In this document: piece by piece, positions 17,785-26,958 of the stretch
Numbering within the stretch: position 1 is the first letter of the stretch
Layout: each line of letters starts with the position of its first letter
Assembly: GCF_023546765.1 (NCBI RefSeq)
Contig: NZ_CP097484.1
Coordinates: 4,409,501-4,473,500 of the forward strand
Length of the DNA: 64,000 nucleotides
DNA from: Methylobacterium tardum
GTDB taxonomy: Bacteria; Pseudomonadota; Alphaproteobacteria; Rhizobiales; Beijerinckiaceae
Direction: 5' to 3'
Position numbers and translations under genes: made by a program
Notes under the pieces: generated by a model
The model's input: only the letters and a program-made list of their open reading frames with translations
Databases searched by the model: none
What the model was told of the DNA's origin: nothing

Positions 17785-18702
17785 TCAGTGCGCGTAGAAC
17801 GCCGGATCCGAATCGTCGCTCGGATGCGCGAAGGCCCAGCGCAGGGCCGAGGAGAGCGGCACGTTGTAGTTGAGGCCGCGCGGCGGGACCGGTCTCAGGA
17901 ACCAGCGATCGTAGATCGTCATGATCTCGGGGCTCCGGTAGAGATCGGCGGTCGCGCGGTCGACCACCGCCTTGAAGGTCGGATCGTCCCGGCGCAGCAT
18001 AATCCCGTAGGGCTCCGGGTTCGACAGGGTTTCCTGGCTGACCACGTAGGCCGCGGGATCCTTGGACTGGGCCGCGACCACGCTGAGCTGCACGTCATCC
18101 ATCACGAAAGCCGCCGCCCGTCCGGTCTCGACCAGGAGGAAGGCCTCGGGCACGTCCTTGGCGGCAATCACCGTGATGCCGAGCTTGCGGTCATTGTTGG
18201 CCTTGATCAGCATCAGGATGTTGGTCGAGCCGGCCACCGACGCGACCGTCTTGCCGCGCAGGTCGTCGAGGCTGGCGATATTCTGATCCTTCTTCGACAC
18301 GAAGCGGGTCGCCGTCAGGAAGTGCGTGTTGGTGAAGGCGACCTGCTTTTTGCGGTCGGCGTTGTTGGTGGTCGTCCCGCATTCGAGATCGACGGTTCCG
18401 TTGGTGACCAGCGGAATCCGTGACGAGGAATTGACGAACTCCATCCCGACTTCGAGACCGGGCATGTTCAGCTCGCGTTTCACCGCCTCGGCGACCTTGA
18501 GGCAGATGTCGACCGCGAAGCCGACGACCTTCTGGTTCTGGTCGAGGTAGCTGAACGGAGGCGCGGTATCGCGGACGCCGAGCACCAGCCGGTTGCTGTC
18601 CTGGATCTTCTTGAGGGTGCCGGTGCGTTCGGCGGCCTGCGCTGATGCCGGCTGGGACACGATGAGGACGAGGGCACCGAGGAGCGGGGTGAGGAGACGC
18701 AT
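17785..18702 (-). CDS. Family 3 amino-acid ABC transporter substrate-binding protein
   Basis: A 305-residue periplasmic binding protein of the glutamate/aspartate (GltI) group. The start at 18702 gives a good signal peptide (MRLLTPLLGALVLIVSQPA, cleaved after AQA). The binding core has VLGVRDTAPPFSYLDQNQKVVGFAVD, VDLECGTTTNNADRKKQVAFT, and a hinge region GKTVASVAGSTN. Family members deliver acidic amino acids to a permease-ATPase pair, but no permease or ATPase gene is adjacent, so it is an orphan component here. A frame open to 19017 is not used because it would bury the signal peptide. Confidence 0.92.
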   Translation of the reverse strand: MRLLTPLLGALVLIVSQPASAQAAERTGTLKKIQDSNRLVLGVRDTAPPFSYLDQNQKVVGFAVDICLKVAEAVKRELNMPGLEVGMEFVNSSSRIPLVTNGTVDLECGTTTNNADRKKQVAFTNTHFLTATRFVSKKDQNIASLDDLRGKTVASVAGSTNILMLIKANNDRKLGITVIAAKDVPEAFLLVETGRAAAFVMDDVQLSVVAAQSKDPAAYVVSQETLSNPEPYGIMLRRDDPTFKAVVDRATADLYRSPEIMTIYDRWFLRPVPPRGLNYNVPLSSALRWAFAHPSDDSDPAFYAH

Positions 18703-18896
18703 GGGCTGACGGGTCCCGATCGTCGCGCGTAGGGCGCCCGGCCCGTCCGGACCGGCGAGGGCCCGACCGCGCGCCGGATCGTGCCCCGGCAAGCCCATCA
18801 GCAAGAGTCCGGCCGCGGCGCGTTCACCGGACCGGGGACCGCGTCGGATGGCGATGTGCGCGGTAAGGCCGGTTCCGTTGCGTGCTTCGGGCCCAC

Positions 18897-18987
18897 CGTC
18901 TTCGCGAGCGGAGCGAAGCAATCCAGTCAGCGCGACGACGCCTGATGTCACGCAGCCCTGGGTCACCTCGCTTCGCTCGTGATGACG
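18897..18987. repeat. Dispersed intergenic repeat, family B, with inverted arms
   Basis: The unit has the form CTTCGCGAGCGGAGCGAAGC then AATCCAG at one end and CTGGGTCACC then CGCTTCGCTCGTGATGACG at the other. It is an imperfect hairpin with about 30 bases between the arms. A half unit with the same core (GCGAACGGAGCGAAGCAA) lies at 36791. It fills most of the 298-base gap between the binding-protein gene and the LysR gene; nothing else was recognised in that gap. Confidence 0.65.
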
Positions 18988-19000
18988 GAGCACGGAACCG

Positions 19001-19912
19001 CTATAAGACCGGCCCACCCTCGACAGCGGCGGGGCGCAGGACGGCCAGCGCCCGCAGGGCCGCGGTGGCGTAATCGAGGAATGCGTTCACCCGCGCCGGC
19101 CGGAAGTCTTGGCTCGGCGTCACCAGCTGGACCGGGACCGGCGGCGGCTCGTGGGCGGCGAGCAGCCGTACGAGGCGGCCGGCGGCGATATCCTCCGCCG
19201 CCTGATAGGAGAGAACCCGCGCGACGCCGCGCCCGCTGCGGGCGGCGATCAGGGCGGCCTCCACCTCGTTGACGATGAGCCGCGGCGCGAGGCGCACGCG
19301 GTTCGTCCCGAATCGCCATTCCCGGAGCCCGGAATTCACGGCGCCCAGGATGGCATCGTGCTCGGCAAGGTCCGCGGGCCTGCGCGGTGTCGCCCGGGCG
19401 GCGAGGTAATCCGGGCTCGCCACCACGATCCGGCGCACCTGCCCGACCCGGCGTGCGACGAGCCGCGACTCCGCGAGCTGCCCGATCCGCAGGGCGACAT
19501 CGATGCCCTCTTCCACGAGATCGAGGTTGCGGTCGGCGAGCACAAGCTCGACCTGCGTCTCCGGATAGGCATCAAGGAAGCCCGACACGACGGGCGCCAC
19601 GTGCTTGCGTCCGAACAGGACCGGGGCCGTGACCCGCACGAGGCCGCGGACGGCGTCGCGCGCTGCGCCCGAGACGGCCGTGTCGTAGCCCGACAGCAGG
19701 CTGCGGGCGCGCTCGGCGAGTTCCAGCCCGGCCGGAGTCGGCGCCAGTTGCCGGGTCGTCCGCTCCACGAGCCGGCTGCCGGCGCGGGTCTCAAGGCTCG
19801 CGAGCGCCCGGGTCACGGCGGCGGAGGAGCGGCGCAGCCGGCGCGCCGCGCCCGCGAGGCTCCCGGCCTCGATGATCGCGACGAAGACGGCGAGTTCGTC
19901 CAGACGATCCAT
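19001..19912 (-). CDS. LysR-type transcriptional regulator
   Basis: A 303-residue regulator. The N-terminal helix-turn-helix is clear (LDELAVFVAIIEAGSLAGAARRLRRSSAAVTRALASLE). The effector domain follows (about 90-290) with TAPVLFGRKHVAPVVSGFLDAYPETQVEL, typical of the group that controls small detoxification or oxidoreductase genes. It is divergent from the GST-PNPOx pair starting at 20011, with a spacer of about 100 bases. It is therefore the likely regulator of those genes. The inducer is unknown. Confidence 0.92.
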   Translation of the reverse strand: MDRLDELAVFVAIIEAGSLAGAARRLRRSSAAVTRALASLETRAGSRLVERTTRQLAPTPAGLELAERARSLLSGYDTAVSGAARDAVRGLVRVTAPVLFGRKHVAPVVSGFLDAYPETQVELVLADRNLDLVEEGIDVALRIGQLAESRLVARRVGQVRRIVVASPDYLAARATPRRPADLAEHDAILGAVNSGLREWRFGTNRVRLAPRLIVNEVEAALIAARSGRGVARVLSYQAAEDIAAGRLVRLLAAHEPPPVPVQLVTPSQDFRPARVNAFLDYATAALRALAVLRPAAVEGGPVL

Positions 19913-20010
19913 CGATTGTTGCGGCGATTGAAATTCTGACTGTCAATGTCTCCGGATTTTCCGCCGGCAACGCAAGGGCAATATGGGACGGATCACAGGA
20001 GACACGCACG

Positions 20011-20631
20011 ATGACCGACCTGACGCTCTACGGCCTACGCCTCTCGGGCCATTCGCACCGCGCGGAGCTGTTCCTGTCCCTGCTGGGCCTGCCATATCGC
20101 TTCGTCGAAGTGGGGAGCGCCGCCCAACGGAGCGCGGACGCGTTCCGGCGGCTCAACCCGCTCGGCCAGATCCCGGTGCTGACCGACGGCGAGGCGGTGA
20201 TCCCCGACAGCAACGCCATCCTGGTCTACCTCGCGGCGCGCTACGCGCCCGACGGAGGCTGGATGCCGACGGATCCGCTCGGGGCCGCGCAGGTGCAGCG
20301 CTGGCTGTCGATCGCGGCCGGCGAGGTGCGGCACGGGCCGGGCCAGGCCCGGCTGATGGTGGTGTTCGGGGCGCCGGGCGATCGGACGATGGTTCATGCC
20401 GCGGCGGCTCGGATCCTCACTTTCATGGACACGCATCTGGCCGACCGGACTTATCTCGCGGCAGACCGGCCGACGCTCGCCGACATTGCCTGCTATTCCT
20501 ACGTGGCGCACGCGCCCGAGGGCGGCGTGTCGATGACGCCCTATGCAGCCGTCCGGGCCTGGATCGCGCGGGTCGAGGCGCTGCCGGGCTTCATCCCGAT
20601 GCCGGCTTCTCCCATCCCCGAAACGGTGTGA
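20011..20631 (+). CDS. Glutathione S-transferase family protein
   Basis: A 206-residue GST. The N-terminal thioredoxin fold (1-80) starts TLYGLRLSGHSHRAELFLSLLG, with the cis-Pro and Ser segment NPLGQIPVLTDGEAVIPDSNAILVYLAARY that binds glutathione. The C-terminal all-helical domain includes RPTLADIACYSYVAHAPEGG. GSTs conjugate or reduce electrophiles in the cytoplasm. The gene is eight bases ahead of the PNPOx-like gene, probably in an operon under the divergent LysR regulator. Confidence 0.92.
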   Translation: MTDLTLYGLRLSGHSHRAELFLSLLGLPYRFVEVGSAAQRSADAFRRLNPLGQIPVLTDGEAVIPDSNAILVYLAARYAPDGGWMPTDPLGAAQVQRWLSIAAGEVRHGPGQARLMVVFGAPGDRTMVHAAAARILTFMDTHLADRTYLAADRPTLADIACYSYVAHAPEGGVSMTPYAAVRAWIARVEALPGFIPMPASPIPETV

Positions 20632-20639
20632 GGTGCATC

Positions 20640-21557
20640 ATGGCCAGCTTCCATGCCGACGAACGCGTGGCCCAGGCGCGGGCCGGCCACGTCCTCGGTG
20701 AGACCCCGGCGATCCGCCCGTTCATGCCCGAGCAGCACCGCACCTTCTTCGCGGGCCTGTCCTACCTGCTCGTCGGCACCGTCGACGCGGTCGGCGCGCC
20801 GGTCGCCACTCTGCTGACAGGGCAGCCCGGGTTCGTGCAGGCCCCCGACGCGATTCATCTCGACATCGCCGCGGCCCTCGATCCTGCCGACCCGGCGGCC
20901 TGGGCTCTGATACCCGGGGCCGAGGTGGGGATCCTGGGCCTCGACCTCGCGACGCGGCGGCGCAACAGGGCCAACGGCCGTGTCGTCCGCCGTGACGGAA
21001 ACGGCCTGACGATTGCCGTCGCGCAGAGCTTCGGCAACTGCCCGCAATATATCCAGCGCCGCGTCGCCGAGCCGTTTCAGCGCACGGTCGGGCCGATCGA
21101 ACCCCTCGCGGCCCTCGATCCGGAGGCCGCGGCGCTGATCCGAGGCGCCGACACACTGTTCGTGGCGAGCCGAGCCCGGGATGGTCTGGCCGATGGCGGC
21201 GCCGACATCTCGCACCGGGGCGGCCGACCGGGCTTCGTCCGGCTCGAGGGCGACGTGCTGACGGTGCCGGACTTCTCCGGCAACCGCTACTTCAACACGT
21301 TGGGCAACCTGATCGGCGAACCACGGGCGGCGCTGCTGTTCCTCGACTTCGACCGCGGCGATCTCCTGGTTCTGCAGGGACGAACCGCGATCGACTGGGC
21401 CGGTACGGCAGCGACCGGCCTCTTGGGAGCGCAGCGCTCCTGGACCTTCACGGTCGAGGGCGGCTGGCGCCGCCGGGGCGCGATCCCCCTGCGCTGGAGC
21501 GCTCCGGAACCGGCGCCGCAACTCGCGCGCACCGGCACCTGGGAGCCGACGGCCTGA
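20640..21557 (+). CDS. Pyridoxamine 5'-phosphate oxidase-like FMN-binding protein
   Basis: A 305-residue protein of the PNPOx-like split-barrel superfamily. The region 35-80 (FFAGLSYLLVGTVDAVGAPVATLLTGQPGFV) starts the FMN-binding barrel, FGNCPQYIQRR near 140 is a family signature, and PDFSGNRYFNTLGNLIGEPRAALLFLDF near 220 is the second flavin-contact region. Members of this larger subgroup are often fused or paired with ferredoxin-NADP reductase domains; here the partner is a GST. Probably a flavin-dependent reductase; substrate unknown. Confidence 0.85.
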   Translation: MASFHADERVAQARAGHVLGETPAIRPFMPEQHRTFFAGLSYLLVGTVDAVGAPVATLLTGQPGFVQAPDAIHLDIAAALDPADPAAWALIPGAEVGILGLDLATRRRNRANGRVVRRDGNGLTIAVAQSFGNCPQYIQRRVAEPFQRTVGPIEPLAALDPEAAALIRGADTLFVASRARDGLADGGADISHRGGRPGFVRLEGDVLTVPDFSGNRYFNTLGNLIGEPRAALLFLDFDRGDLLVLQGRTAIDWAGTAATGLLGAQRSWTFTVEGGWRRRGAIPLRWSAPEPAPQLARTGTWEPTA

Positions 21558-21564
21558 GGCGCGC

Positions 21565-22230
21565 TCAGGCCGTTCCGGCTGCGGCGGCGTGCTCCGCGGC
21601 GAGCTGCGCGTCCGCGGCCGCGACCTTTTGGGAGGCCGGCCGGGCCCGGATCCGCTCGACATAGGCATTCAGCACCGGATCCGGCGCGACGATCCCGAAG
21701 CCCATCGTCCATCCGAGCGCGCCGCCCCACAGAATATCGGCGGCGCTGAAGCGGTCGCCGAGCAGGTACGGGCCCGGGGTCAGCGCCTCGGCGACCCGCG
21801 CGATCACGCTGTCATAATCGGCGTAGGCCGACAGGGCGCGCGGCCCCGGCTCCCGCTTCAGGTGGCGGTCGATGATGGCGGGCTCGAAGCAGGATCCGTA
21901 GAACACCATCCAGCGTAGGTAGGCGGCCCGGGCCGGGTCGCTTGCCGCCGGGGCGAGGCCGACCTCGGGGAAGAGATCGGCGAGGTAGAGGTAGACGGCC
22001 GCCTGCTCGGTCACCAGGGCCTCGCCGTGGCGGACCGCCGGCACCTTCGCCATCGGGTTGATGGCGCGGTAGGCGTCCTGAAGATGCTCGCCGGCGCGCA
22101 TGTTGAGCGCGTGGAGCCGGTAGGGAACGCCCAGCTCCTCAAGGAGCACGCGCACCCCGGACGACCGGGTATTGGGCGAATGATAGAACTCGATGTCAGC
22201 GTTATCTGCCACTGTGTTCCGCTCCGGCAT
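21565..22230 (-). CDS. Glutathione S-transferase family protein
   Basis: A 221-residue GST. The N-terminal domain reads FYHSPNTRSSGVRVLLEELGVPYRL and NPMAKVPAVRHGEALVTEQAAVYLYLADLF, giving the glutathione site. The C-terminal helical domain has YLLGDRFSAADILWGGALGW. The ATG at 22230 gives a short polar lead-in; another ATG nine codons upstream cannot be excluded. It converges with the PNPOx-like gene (seven bases between stops). The family resembles bacterial beta- or xi-like GSTs used in detoxification. Confidence 0.9.
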   Translation of the reverse strand: MPERNTVADNADIEFYHSPNTRSSGVRVLLEELGVPYRLHALNMRAGEHLQDAYRAINPMAKVPAVRHGEALVTEQAAVYLYLADLFPEVGLAPAASDPARAAYLRWMVFYGSCFEPAIIDRHLKREPGPRALSAYADYDSVIARVAEALTPGPYLLGDRFSAADILWGGALGWTMGFGIVAPDPVLNAYVERIRARPASQKVAAADAQLAAEHAAAAGTA

Positions 22231-22398
22231 TGTCGATTCGCGCGGCGGCACGCTCATACCGCGGGGCGACCGGGTCAACCGCGCGCCCGGCCGCCATTTC
22301 TCCACGGACCGGAATCGCGGCAGGAACGTTGGGCGATTGTGCGTTGCCGCGCGTTGGGATGCCGTCCGGCACGACGCGGGCCGGGGGTGCGAGTTCTG

Positions 22399-22779
22399 AT
22401 GGCGAAGATTTTGCTGGTCGAGGACCACGAAGAGATCTGGGATTTCCTGTCCCGGCGCCTCAAGCGCCGCGGCTACGAGGTCGTTCTGGCCCATGACGGC
22501 GAGGCCGGTGTCCGCCAGGCCCGTTCGGCACAGCCCGACGTGATCCTCCTCGACATGAACCTCCCCATCCTGGACGGCTGGTCGGTCGCCCGCACCCTGA
22601 AATCCGGAACCGACACCCGGGCGATCCCGATCATCGCGCTCACCGCCCACGCCATGTCGGGGGACCGGGACAAGGCGATCCAGGCCGGCTGCGACGACTA
22701 CCACCCGAAGCCGGTCGATTTCTCGAAGCTGCTCAGCCAGATCAGCGCCGCCCTGGGCGAGACCGCACAGGCGGGCTGA
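22399..22779 (+). CDS. Single-domain response regulator (DivK/CheY-like)
   Basis: A 126-residue stand-alone receiver. The acidic pocket is VEDHEE at the start, the phospho-acceptor Asp lies in VILLDMNLPILDGW near residue 53, the switch Thr/Ala is in IALTAHAMSGD, and the conserved Lys is in CDDYHPKPVDF. There is no output domain, so it probably passes phosphate or a signal by protein contact. It reads in the same direction as the AI-2E-type permease and the LOV hybrid kinase just downstream, and the kinase is a possible partner. Confidence 0.92.
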   Translation: MAKILLVEDHEEIWDFLSRRLKRRGYEVVLAHDGEAGVRQARSAQPDVILLDMNLPILDGWSVARTLKSGTDTRAIPIIALTAHAMSGDRDKAIQAGCDDYHPKPVDFSKLLSQISAALGETAQAG

Positions 22780-22860
22780 CGCGGCTCCGGACACGCGAGC
22801 CGCCCCTTCCGACGCCGCAGCCGCGGCCGTCTCCTGACCTGAGTAGAGTGGAGCCTGTCC

Positions 22861-24834
22861 GTGAGCGAGGATCCCGTCACCGCCCAGCGCCTGCGTCAGG
22901 GGCTGCCGGTCTTCGTGGCGCTGGCCTCGATCCTCCTCGTCGTGGCGACGCTGGCGGCGCTGTATCTCGGGCGGGAGATCCTCGTGCCGGTGACCCTGGC
23001 GATCCTCCTGAGCTTCGTCCTGGTGCCGGCGGTCCGGATGCTCAGGCGGATCCACGTCCCGCGAGCCCCGGCGGTGCTCTTGGTCGTGGTGATCGTGTTC
23101 GGGGCCCTGTTCGGGATCGGCAGCCTGATCGCCAGCGAGGCCTCCCAGCTCGCCTCCGACCTGCCGCGCTACACGCAGGTGATGCGGACCAAGATCAAGG
23201 ATCTGCGCGGGGCGACTGCCGGGACCGGGACCCTGTCGCGGATCGTCGACATGGTCCAGGATCTGAGCGCGACCCTGCAGCCGCCGCCGGCGGCGGAACT
23301 CCGCGGCGAGCCCGGCACGCGCACGCATCCCCTCACGGTGGAGATCACGCCCGCCCGCGCCAGCGTCGCCGAGACGCTCCAGACCTTCGCGGGCCCTCTC
23401 GTCCATCCGCTGGCCACGACCGGCCTGATCCTGATCTTCACGATCTTCATCCTGCTCCAGCGCGAGGATCTCCGGAATCGCGCGATCAAGCTCGCCGGCG
23501 GCTCGGGCGACCTGCGCCGCACGACGGCCGCGATCGACGATGCCACGAGCCGCCTCAGCCGGTTCTTCCTGGCCCAGCTCGCCCTCAACATCGCCTTCGG
23601 CGTGGTGATCGGCTTCGGTCTCTGGATCATCGGTGTGCCGAGCCCGACGCTGTTCGGCGTGCTGGCGGCGATCCTGCGCTTCGTGCCCTATATCGGCGCC
23701 GCGATCAGCGCGCTGCTGCCGCTGATCCTGGCCGCCGCGGTCGATCCGGGCTGGACCATGGTAATCGCCACGGCCGCCCTGTTCCTCGTGGTCGAACCCA
23801 TCTGCGGCCACGTGGTCGAGCCGCTGCTCTACGGCCACTCGACGGGCCTCTCGCCGGTCGCCGTCATCCTGGCGGCGACCATCTGGACGTTCCTGTGGGG
23901 TCCGATCGGCCTCGTGCTCGCCACGCCGCTCACGGTCTGCCTCGTGGTGCTCGGGCGGCACGTGGAGCGGCTCTGGTATCTCGACGTGCTGCTGGGCGAC
24001 CAGCCGGCCCTGTCGCCGCCCGAGATCTTCTATCAGCGCATGCTGGCGGGGGATCCGATCGAGGCGATCGATCAGGGCTGGCAGTTTCTCAAGGAACGCG
24101 CCCTCGTCACCTATTACGACGAGGTCGCCCTGGCGGGTCTGCTGCTCGCTCAGGAGGATCTCTCGCGCGGAACGCTCGATCGCGAGCGGCAGGAGGAGGT
24201 CGGCGCGGCGATCCGCACGGTGGTCGACCGCCTCGGGACCGCCCCGGTCGCGCGGCGGAGCCGGCGGGGATCGGCGCGGGCGCCGGACATCGAGACCGCG
24301 GCGGCGCTGGCCGCCATCGGGCCCGACCGGCAGGTCGCGGGCATCGTCCTCGCCCGCGAGGATCTTGCACCCAACTGGCGGAGCGAGACACCGGTCCTGT
24401 GCGTGTCGAGCCGCGGCCCGTTCGACGAGGCGGCGACGCTGATGCTGAGCCAGATCCTCGCCCGCCACGGTCTGGCCTCGCAGATCCTGTCGATGGCCGC
24501 GATCCGCGCCGGCGAGCGGCCCGAGAACCCGGAGGGCTTGGCGCTGATCTGCTTCTCGTACCTGGAGCCGGTGAGCCTGTCGCAGATCCGCTTCACGGTT
24601 CGGCAGGCCCGTGCCGCGGTGCCGGGGGTCCGGATCCTCGTGGGCTTCTGGCGCGAGCGCGATCCGGCCACCTTGGATCGTCTGCGCCGCGCGACCTCCG
24701 CGGACTTCCTGGTGACGTCGCTCAACGAGGCGCTCTCGGCGGTCCTGAATGCCTGCCGCGAGCCGAGTCCCGCGCGGGTCGCTCCGGCGCCGGCTACAGC
24801 ACTGCCCGCGCCGGCCCGGACGGCGGCCGCATGA
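22861..24834 (+). CDS. AI-2E/PerM-family membrane protein with long cytoplasmic C-terminal extension
   Basis: A 657-residue protein with a GTG start at 22861. Residues 1-365 form the AI-2E (PerM/YdgG) permease domain with about eight spans, including LAQLALNIAFGVVIGFGLWI, LRFVPYIGAAISALLPLIL, GHVVEPLLYG and GLVLATPLTVCLVVLGRHV. Residues 366-657 are soluble, about 290 residues longer than simple family members. This part has a helical linker and then alternating strand/helix blocks (ETPVLCVSSRGPFDEAATLMLSQILARHG and LEPVSLSQIRFTVRQARAAVPG...ILVGFW). They read like a Rossmann-type or cobalamin-binding-like fold without an obvious ligand motif. Family members export quorum signals, indole or ions; the substrate here is unknown. 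Confidence 0.85.
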   Translation: MSEDPVTAQRLRQGLPVFVALASILLVVATLAALYLGREILVPVTLAILLSFVLVPAVRMLRRIHVPRAPAVLLVVVIVFGALFGIGSLIASEASQLASDLPRYTQVMRTKIKDLRGATAGTGTLSRIVDMVQDLSATLQPPPAAELRGEPGTRTHPLTVEITPARASVAETLQTFAGPLVHPLATTGLILIFTIFILLQREDLRNRAIKLAGGSGDLRRTTAAIDDATSRLSRFFLAQLALNIAFGVVIGFGLWIIGVPSPTLFGVLAAILRFVPYIGAAISALLPLILAAAVDPGWTMVIATAALFLVVEPICGHVVEPLLYGHSTGLSPVAVILAATIWTFLWGPIGLVLATPLTVCLVVLGRHVERLWYLDVLLGDQPALSPPEIFYQRMLAGDPIEAIDQGWQFLKERALVTYYDEVALAGLLLAQEDLSRGTLDRERQEEVGAAIRTVVDRLGTAPVARRSRRGSARAPDIETAAALAAIGPDRQVAGIVLAREDLAPNWRSETPVLCVSSRGPFDEAATLMLSQILARHGLASQILSMAAIRAGERPENPEGLALICFSYLEPVSLSQIRFTVRQARAAVPGVRILVGFWRERDPATLDRLRRATSADFLVTSLNEALSAVLNACREPSPARVAPAPATALPAPARTAAA

Positions 24835-24987
24835 AAGGCCGGACCTCTCCCCGCCTCAACAGGCGCGATGTGGCCGACGAAGCCGTGCGGTCGACATCGC
24901 GTTCCAGACCACTACAGTCGCGCGCGCCAAGCGGCAGCGGCCCCACGTGGCCGGCTTCTACGGCCCGGGGAATGAAGACCGCCTCGC

Positions 24988-26604
24988 ATGTCTGAGACGC
25001 CAGAAACGCCACCCTCCGGACCGAGTCCCCCGATCCGGGACAGCGCCCCGAGCGACCTCACCGACCGCAAGAGCGACATCTTCTTCGCCGCGGTCGAGAC
25101 CACGCGGATGCCGATGATCGTCACCGATCCGCGCCAGCCGGACAACCCGATCATCTTCGCCAACCGCGCCTTCCTGGCGATGACGGGCTACACGCCCGAG
25201 GAGCTGATCGGGCGCAATTGCCGGTTCCTGCAGGGGCCTGAGACCGACCGTGAGAGCATCGCGCAGGTTCGCGCGGCGATCGCCGACAAGCGCGAATTCG
25301 CCACCGAGATCCTGAACTACCGCAAGAACGGCTCGACGTTCTGGAACGCCCTGTTCGTCTCCCCGGTCTACAACGCCGACGGCGAGCTGGTTTACTATTT
25401 CGGCTCGCAGCTCGACGTCTCGCGCCGGCGGGATGCCGAGGATGCACTGGGCCAAGCCCAGAAGATGGAGGCGCTCGGCCAGCTCACCGGCGGCATCGCG
25501 CACGATTTCAACAACCTGCTGCAGGTGATCGTCGGCTACGTCGACATCCTGGCGGCCGGCCTGGAGAAGCCGGACGCCGACCGCGCCCGACTGGGGCGCG
25601 CCACCGAGAACATCCGGCAAGCCGCGGATCGCGCGACGACGCTGACGCAGCAATTGCTGGCCTTCGCCCGCAAGCAGCGCCTGGATGGACGCGCGGTCAA
25701 TCTGAACACCCTGGTCGAGGGCATGGGCGAGATGGTCACCCGCTCCGTCGGCGAGGCGGTGAAGATCGAGCTCGATCTCGCGGAGGACCTCTGGAACTGC
25801 CGCGTCGACCCAACCCAGGCCGAAGTCGCGATCCTCAACGTACTGATCAACGCCCGCGATGCCATGCCGGACGGCGGTACCGTGCGGATCACCACCGAGA
25901 ACAGCGAGGTCGCCTCGGGCGGCGAGGTCGGCCCGCTGCGCGACGGCCGCTACGTCAGCATCGCCATCCGGGATTCCGGCACCGGCATCCCGCCCGCCGT
26001 GCTGGCGCGGGTGATGGACCCGTTCTTCACCACGAAGGAAGAGGGCAAGGGGACCGGCCTTGGACTGTCGATGGTCTACGGCTTCGCCAAGCAGTCGGGC
26101 GGGGCGGCGCAGATCGAATCGACCCTCGGCGAGGGGACGACCGTGCGCCTGTCCTTCCCGGCGACCGACGGCGACGTGAAGGCACCCGCCAAGGTCTCGC
26201 TCCGGGCCGTGGACCGGCAGGGCACCGAGACGATCCTGATCGTCGACGACCGCGAGGACGTGGCCGAACTCGCCCGGACCATCCTGCGGGATTTCGGCTA
26301 CACGACCCTGACGGCCAGCAATGCCCGCGAGGCGCTGGAGATCCTGGATTCCAGCGGGCGGGTCGACCTCCTGTTCACCGACCTGATCATGCCGGGGGGT
26401 ATGAACGGGGTGCTGCTCGCCCGGGAGGCCCGTCGCCGCCAGCCGCGGCTCAAGGTCCTGCTCGCCACCGGCTACGCCGAGGCGAGCCTGGAGCGAACCG
26501 ATATCGGCGGCTCGGAGTTTGATCTCCTCAACAAGCCGTACCGGCGCACGGAGCTGGTCCGCCGGGTGCGGGCCATCCTCGACGGTCCGACCGGCGTGGG
26601 CTGA
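24988..26604 (+). CDS. LOV-domain blue-light hybrid histidine kinase
   Basis: A 538-residue sensor. Residues 30-145 form a LOV/PAS domain with the photoactive signature [13 protein letters not shown] (Cys78) and [20 protein letters not shown], the residues that bind flavin. The kinase follows: phospho-acceptor His172 in [15 protein letters not shown] box [15 protein letters not shown] boxes DSGTGIPP and [14 protein letters not shown]. The C-terminal receiver (about 410-535) has [10 protein letters not shown], the Asp in [11 protein letters not shown] and the Lys in NKPYRR. Light-driven formation of a Cys-flavin adduct is expected from the family. It has no output domain and may signal through the single-domain regulator at 22399. 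Confidence 0.94.
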   Translation: MSETPETPPSGPSPPIRDSAPSDLTDRKSDIFFAAVETTRMPMIVTDPRQPDNPIIFANRAFLAMTGYTPEELIGRNCRFLQGPETDRESIAQVRAAIADKREFATEILNYRKNGSTFWNALFVSPVYNADGELVYYFGSQLDVSRRRDAEDALGQAQKMEALGQLTGGIAHDFNNLLQVIVGYVDILAAGLEKPDADRARLGRATENIRQAADRATTLTQQLLAFARKQRLDGRAVNLNTLVEGMGEMVTRSVGEAVKIELDLAEDLWNCRVDPTQAEVAILNVLINARDAMPDGGTVRITTENSEVASGGEVGPLRDGRYVSIAIRDSGTGIPPAVLARVMDPFFTTKEEGKGTGLGLSMVYGFAKQSGGAAQIESTLGEGTTVRLSFPATDGDVKAPAKVSLRAVDRQGTETILIVDDREDVAELARTILRDFGYTTLTASNAREALEILDSSGRVDLLFTDLIMPGGMNGVLLAREARRRQPRLKVLLATGYAEASLERTDIGGSEFDLLNKPYRRTELVRRVRAILDGPTGVG

Positions 26605-26622
26605 TCTCACGGGAGACGGGCG

Positions 26623-26937
26623 ATGTCTCAGGGCGACAAGTCGAAATACACCGACAAGCAGAAGCGCAAGGCCGAGCACATCGCGGATTCCTACGAGGCC
26701 CGCGGCGTGCCGGAGAAGGAAGCCGAGGCCCGCGCCTGGGCCACCGTCAACAAGGATGACGGCGGAGGCAAGAAGCCGGGCGGCTCGGGTCGGGGAAAGT
26801 CCACCGGCCACCCGGCGGCCCACAAGGGCGGCGCAACCGGCGGCAAGGCCTCCGCCGGACGGACGGCCGCCGAGCGCTCCGCCTCCGCTAAGAAAGCCGC
26901 GGCGACCCGGAAGGCCAACGCCGCGGCGCGGGCGTGA
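26623..26937 (+). CDS. Small basic Lys/Gly/Ala-rich protein, plasmid-stabilisation-like
   Basis: A 104-residue highly basic protein. The N-terminal 45 residues carry a conserved-looking block (KYTDKQKRKAEHIADSYEARGVPEKEAEARAWATVNKDDGG) of a kind seen in small proteins annotated as plasmid stabilisation or KGG-type stress proteins. The rest is low-complexity Gly/Lys/Ala with no fold signal and resembles histone-like tails. It lies 18 bases after the LOV kinase and may be co-transcribed. No plasmid function is implied by its chromosomal setting. Confidence 0.75.
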   Translation: MSQGDKSKYTDKQKRKAEHIADSYEARGVPEKEAEARAWATVNKDDGGGKKPGGSGRGKSTGHPAAHKGGATGGKASAGRTAAERSASAKKAAATRKANAAARA

Positions 26938-26958
26938 CGGCCTACACCCGAGACACGC

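Noticed and set aside
17785..18702. A complete amino-acid ABC transporter operon
   Set aside because: Only the binding protein is present. Neighbouring genes are an MFS permease and a LysR regulator, with no ATPase or ABC permease.
21565..24468. A 967-codon frame on the minus strand across the GST, receiver and AI-2E genes
   Set aside because: Only its last 221 codons form the GST. The rest is low-complexity sequence antisense to well-supported genes.
26623..26937. Plasmid maintenance function for the small basic gene
   Set aside because: The name is historical for this family. There are no replication or partition genes here and the setting is chromosomal.
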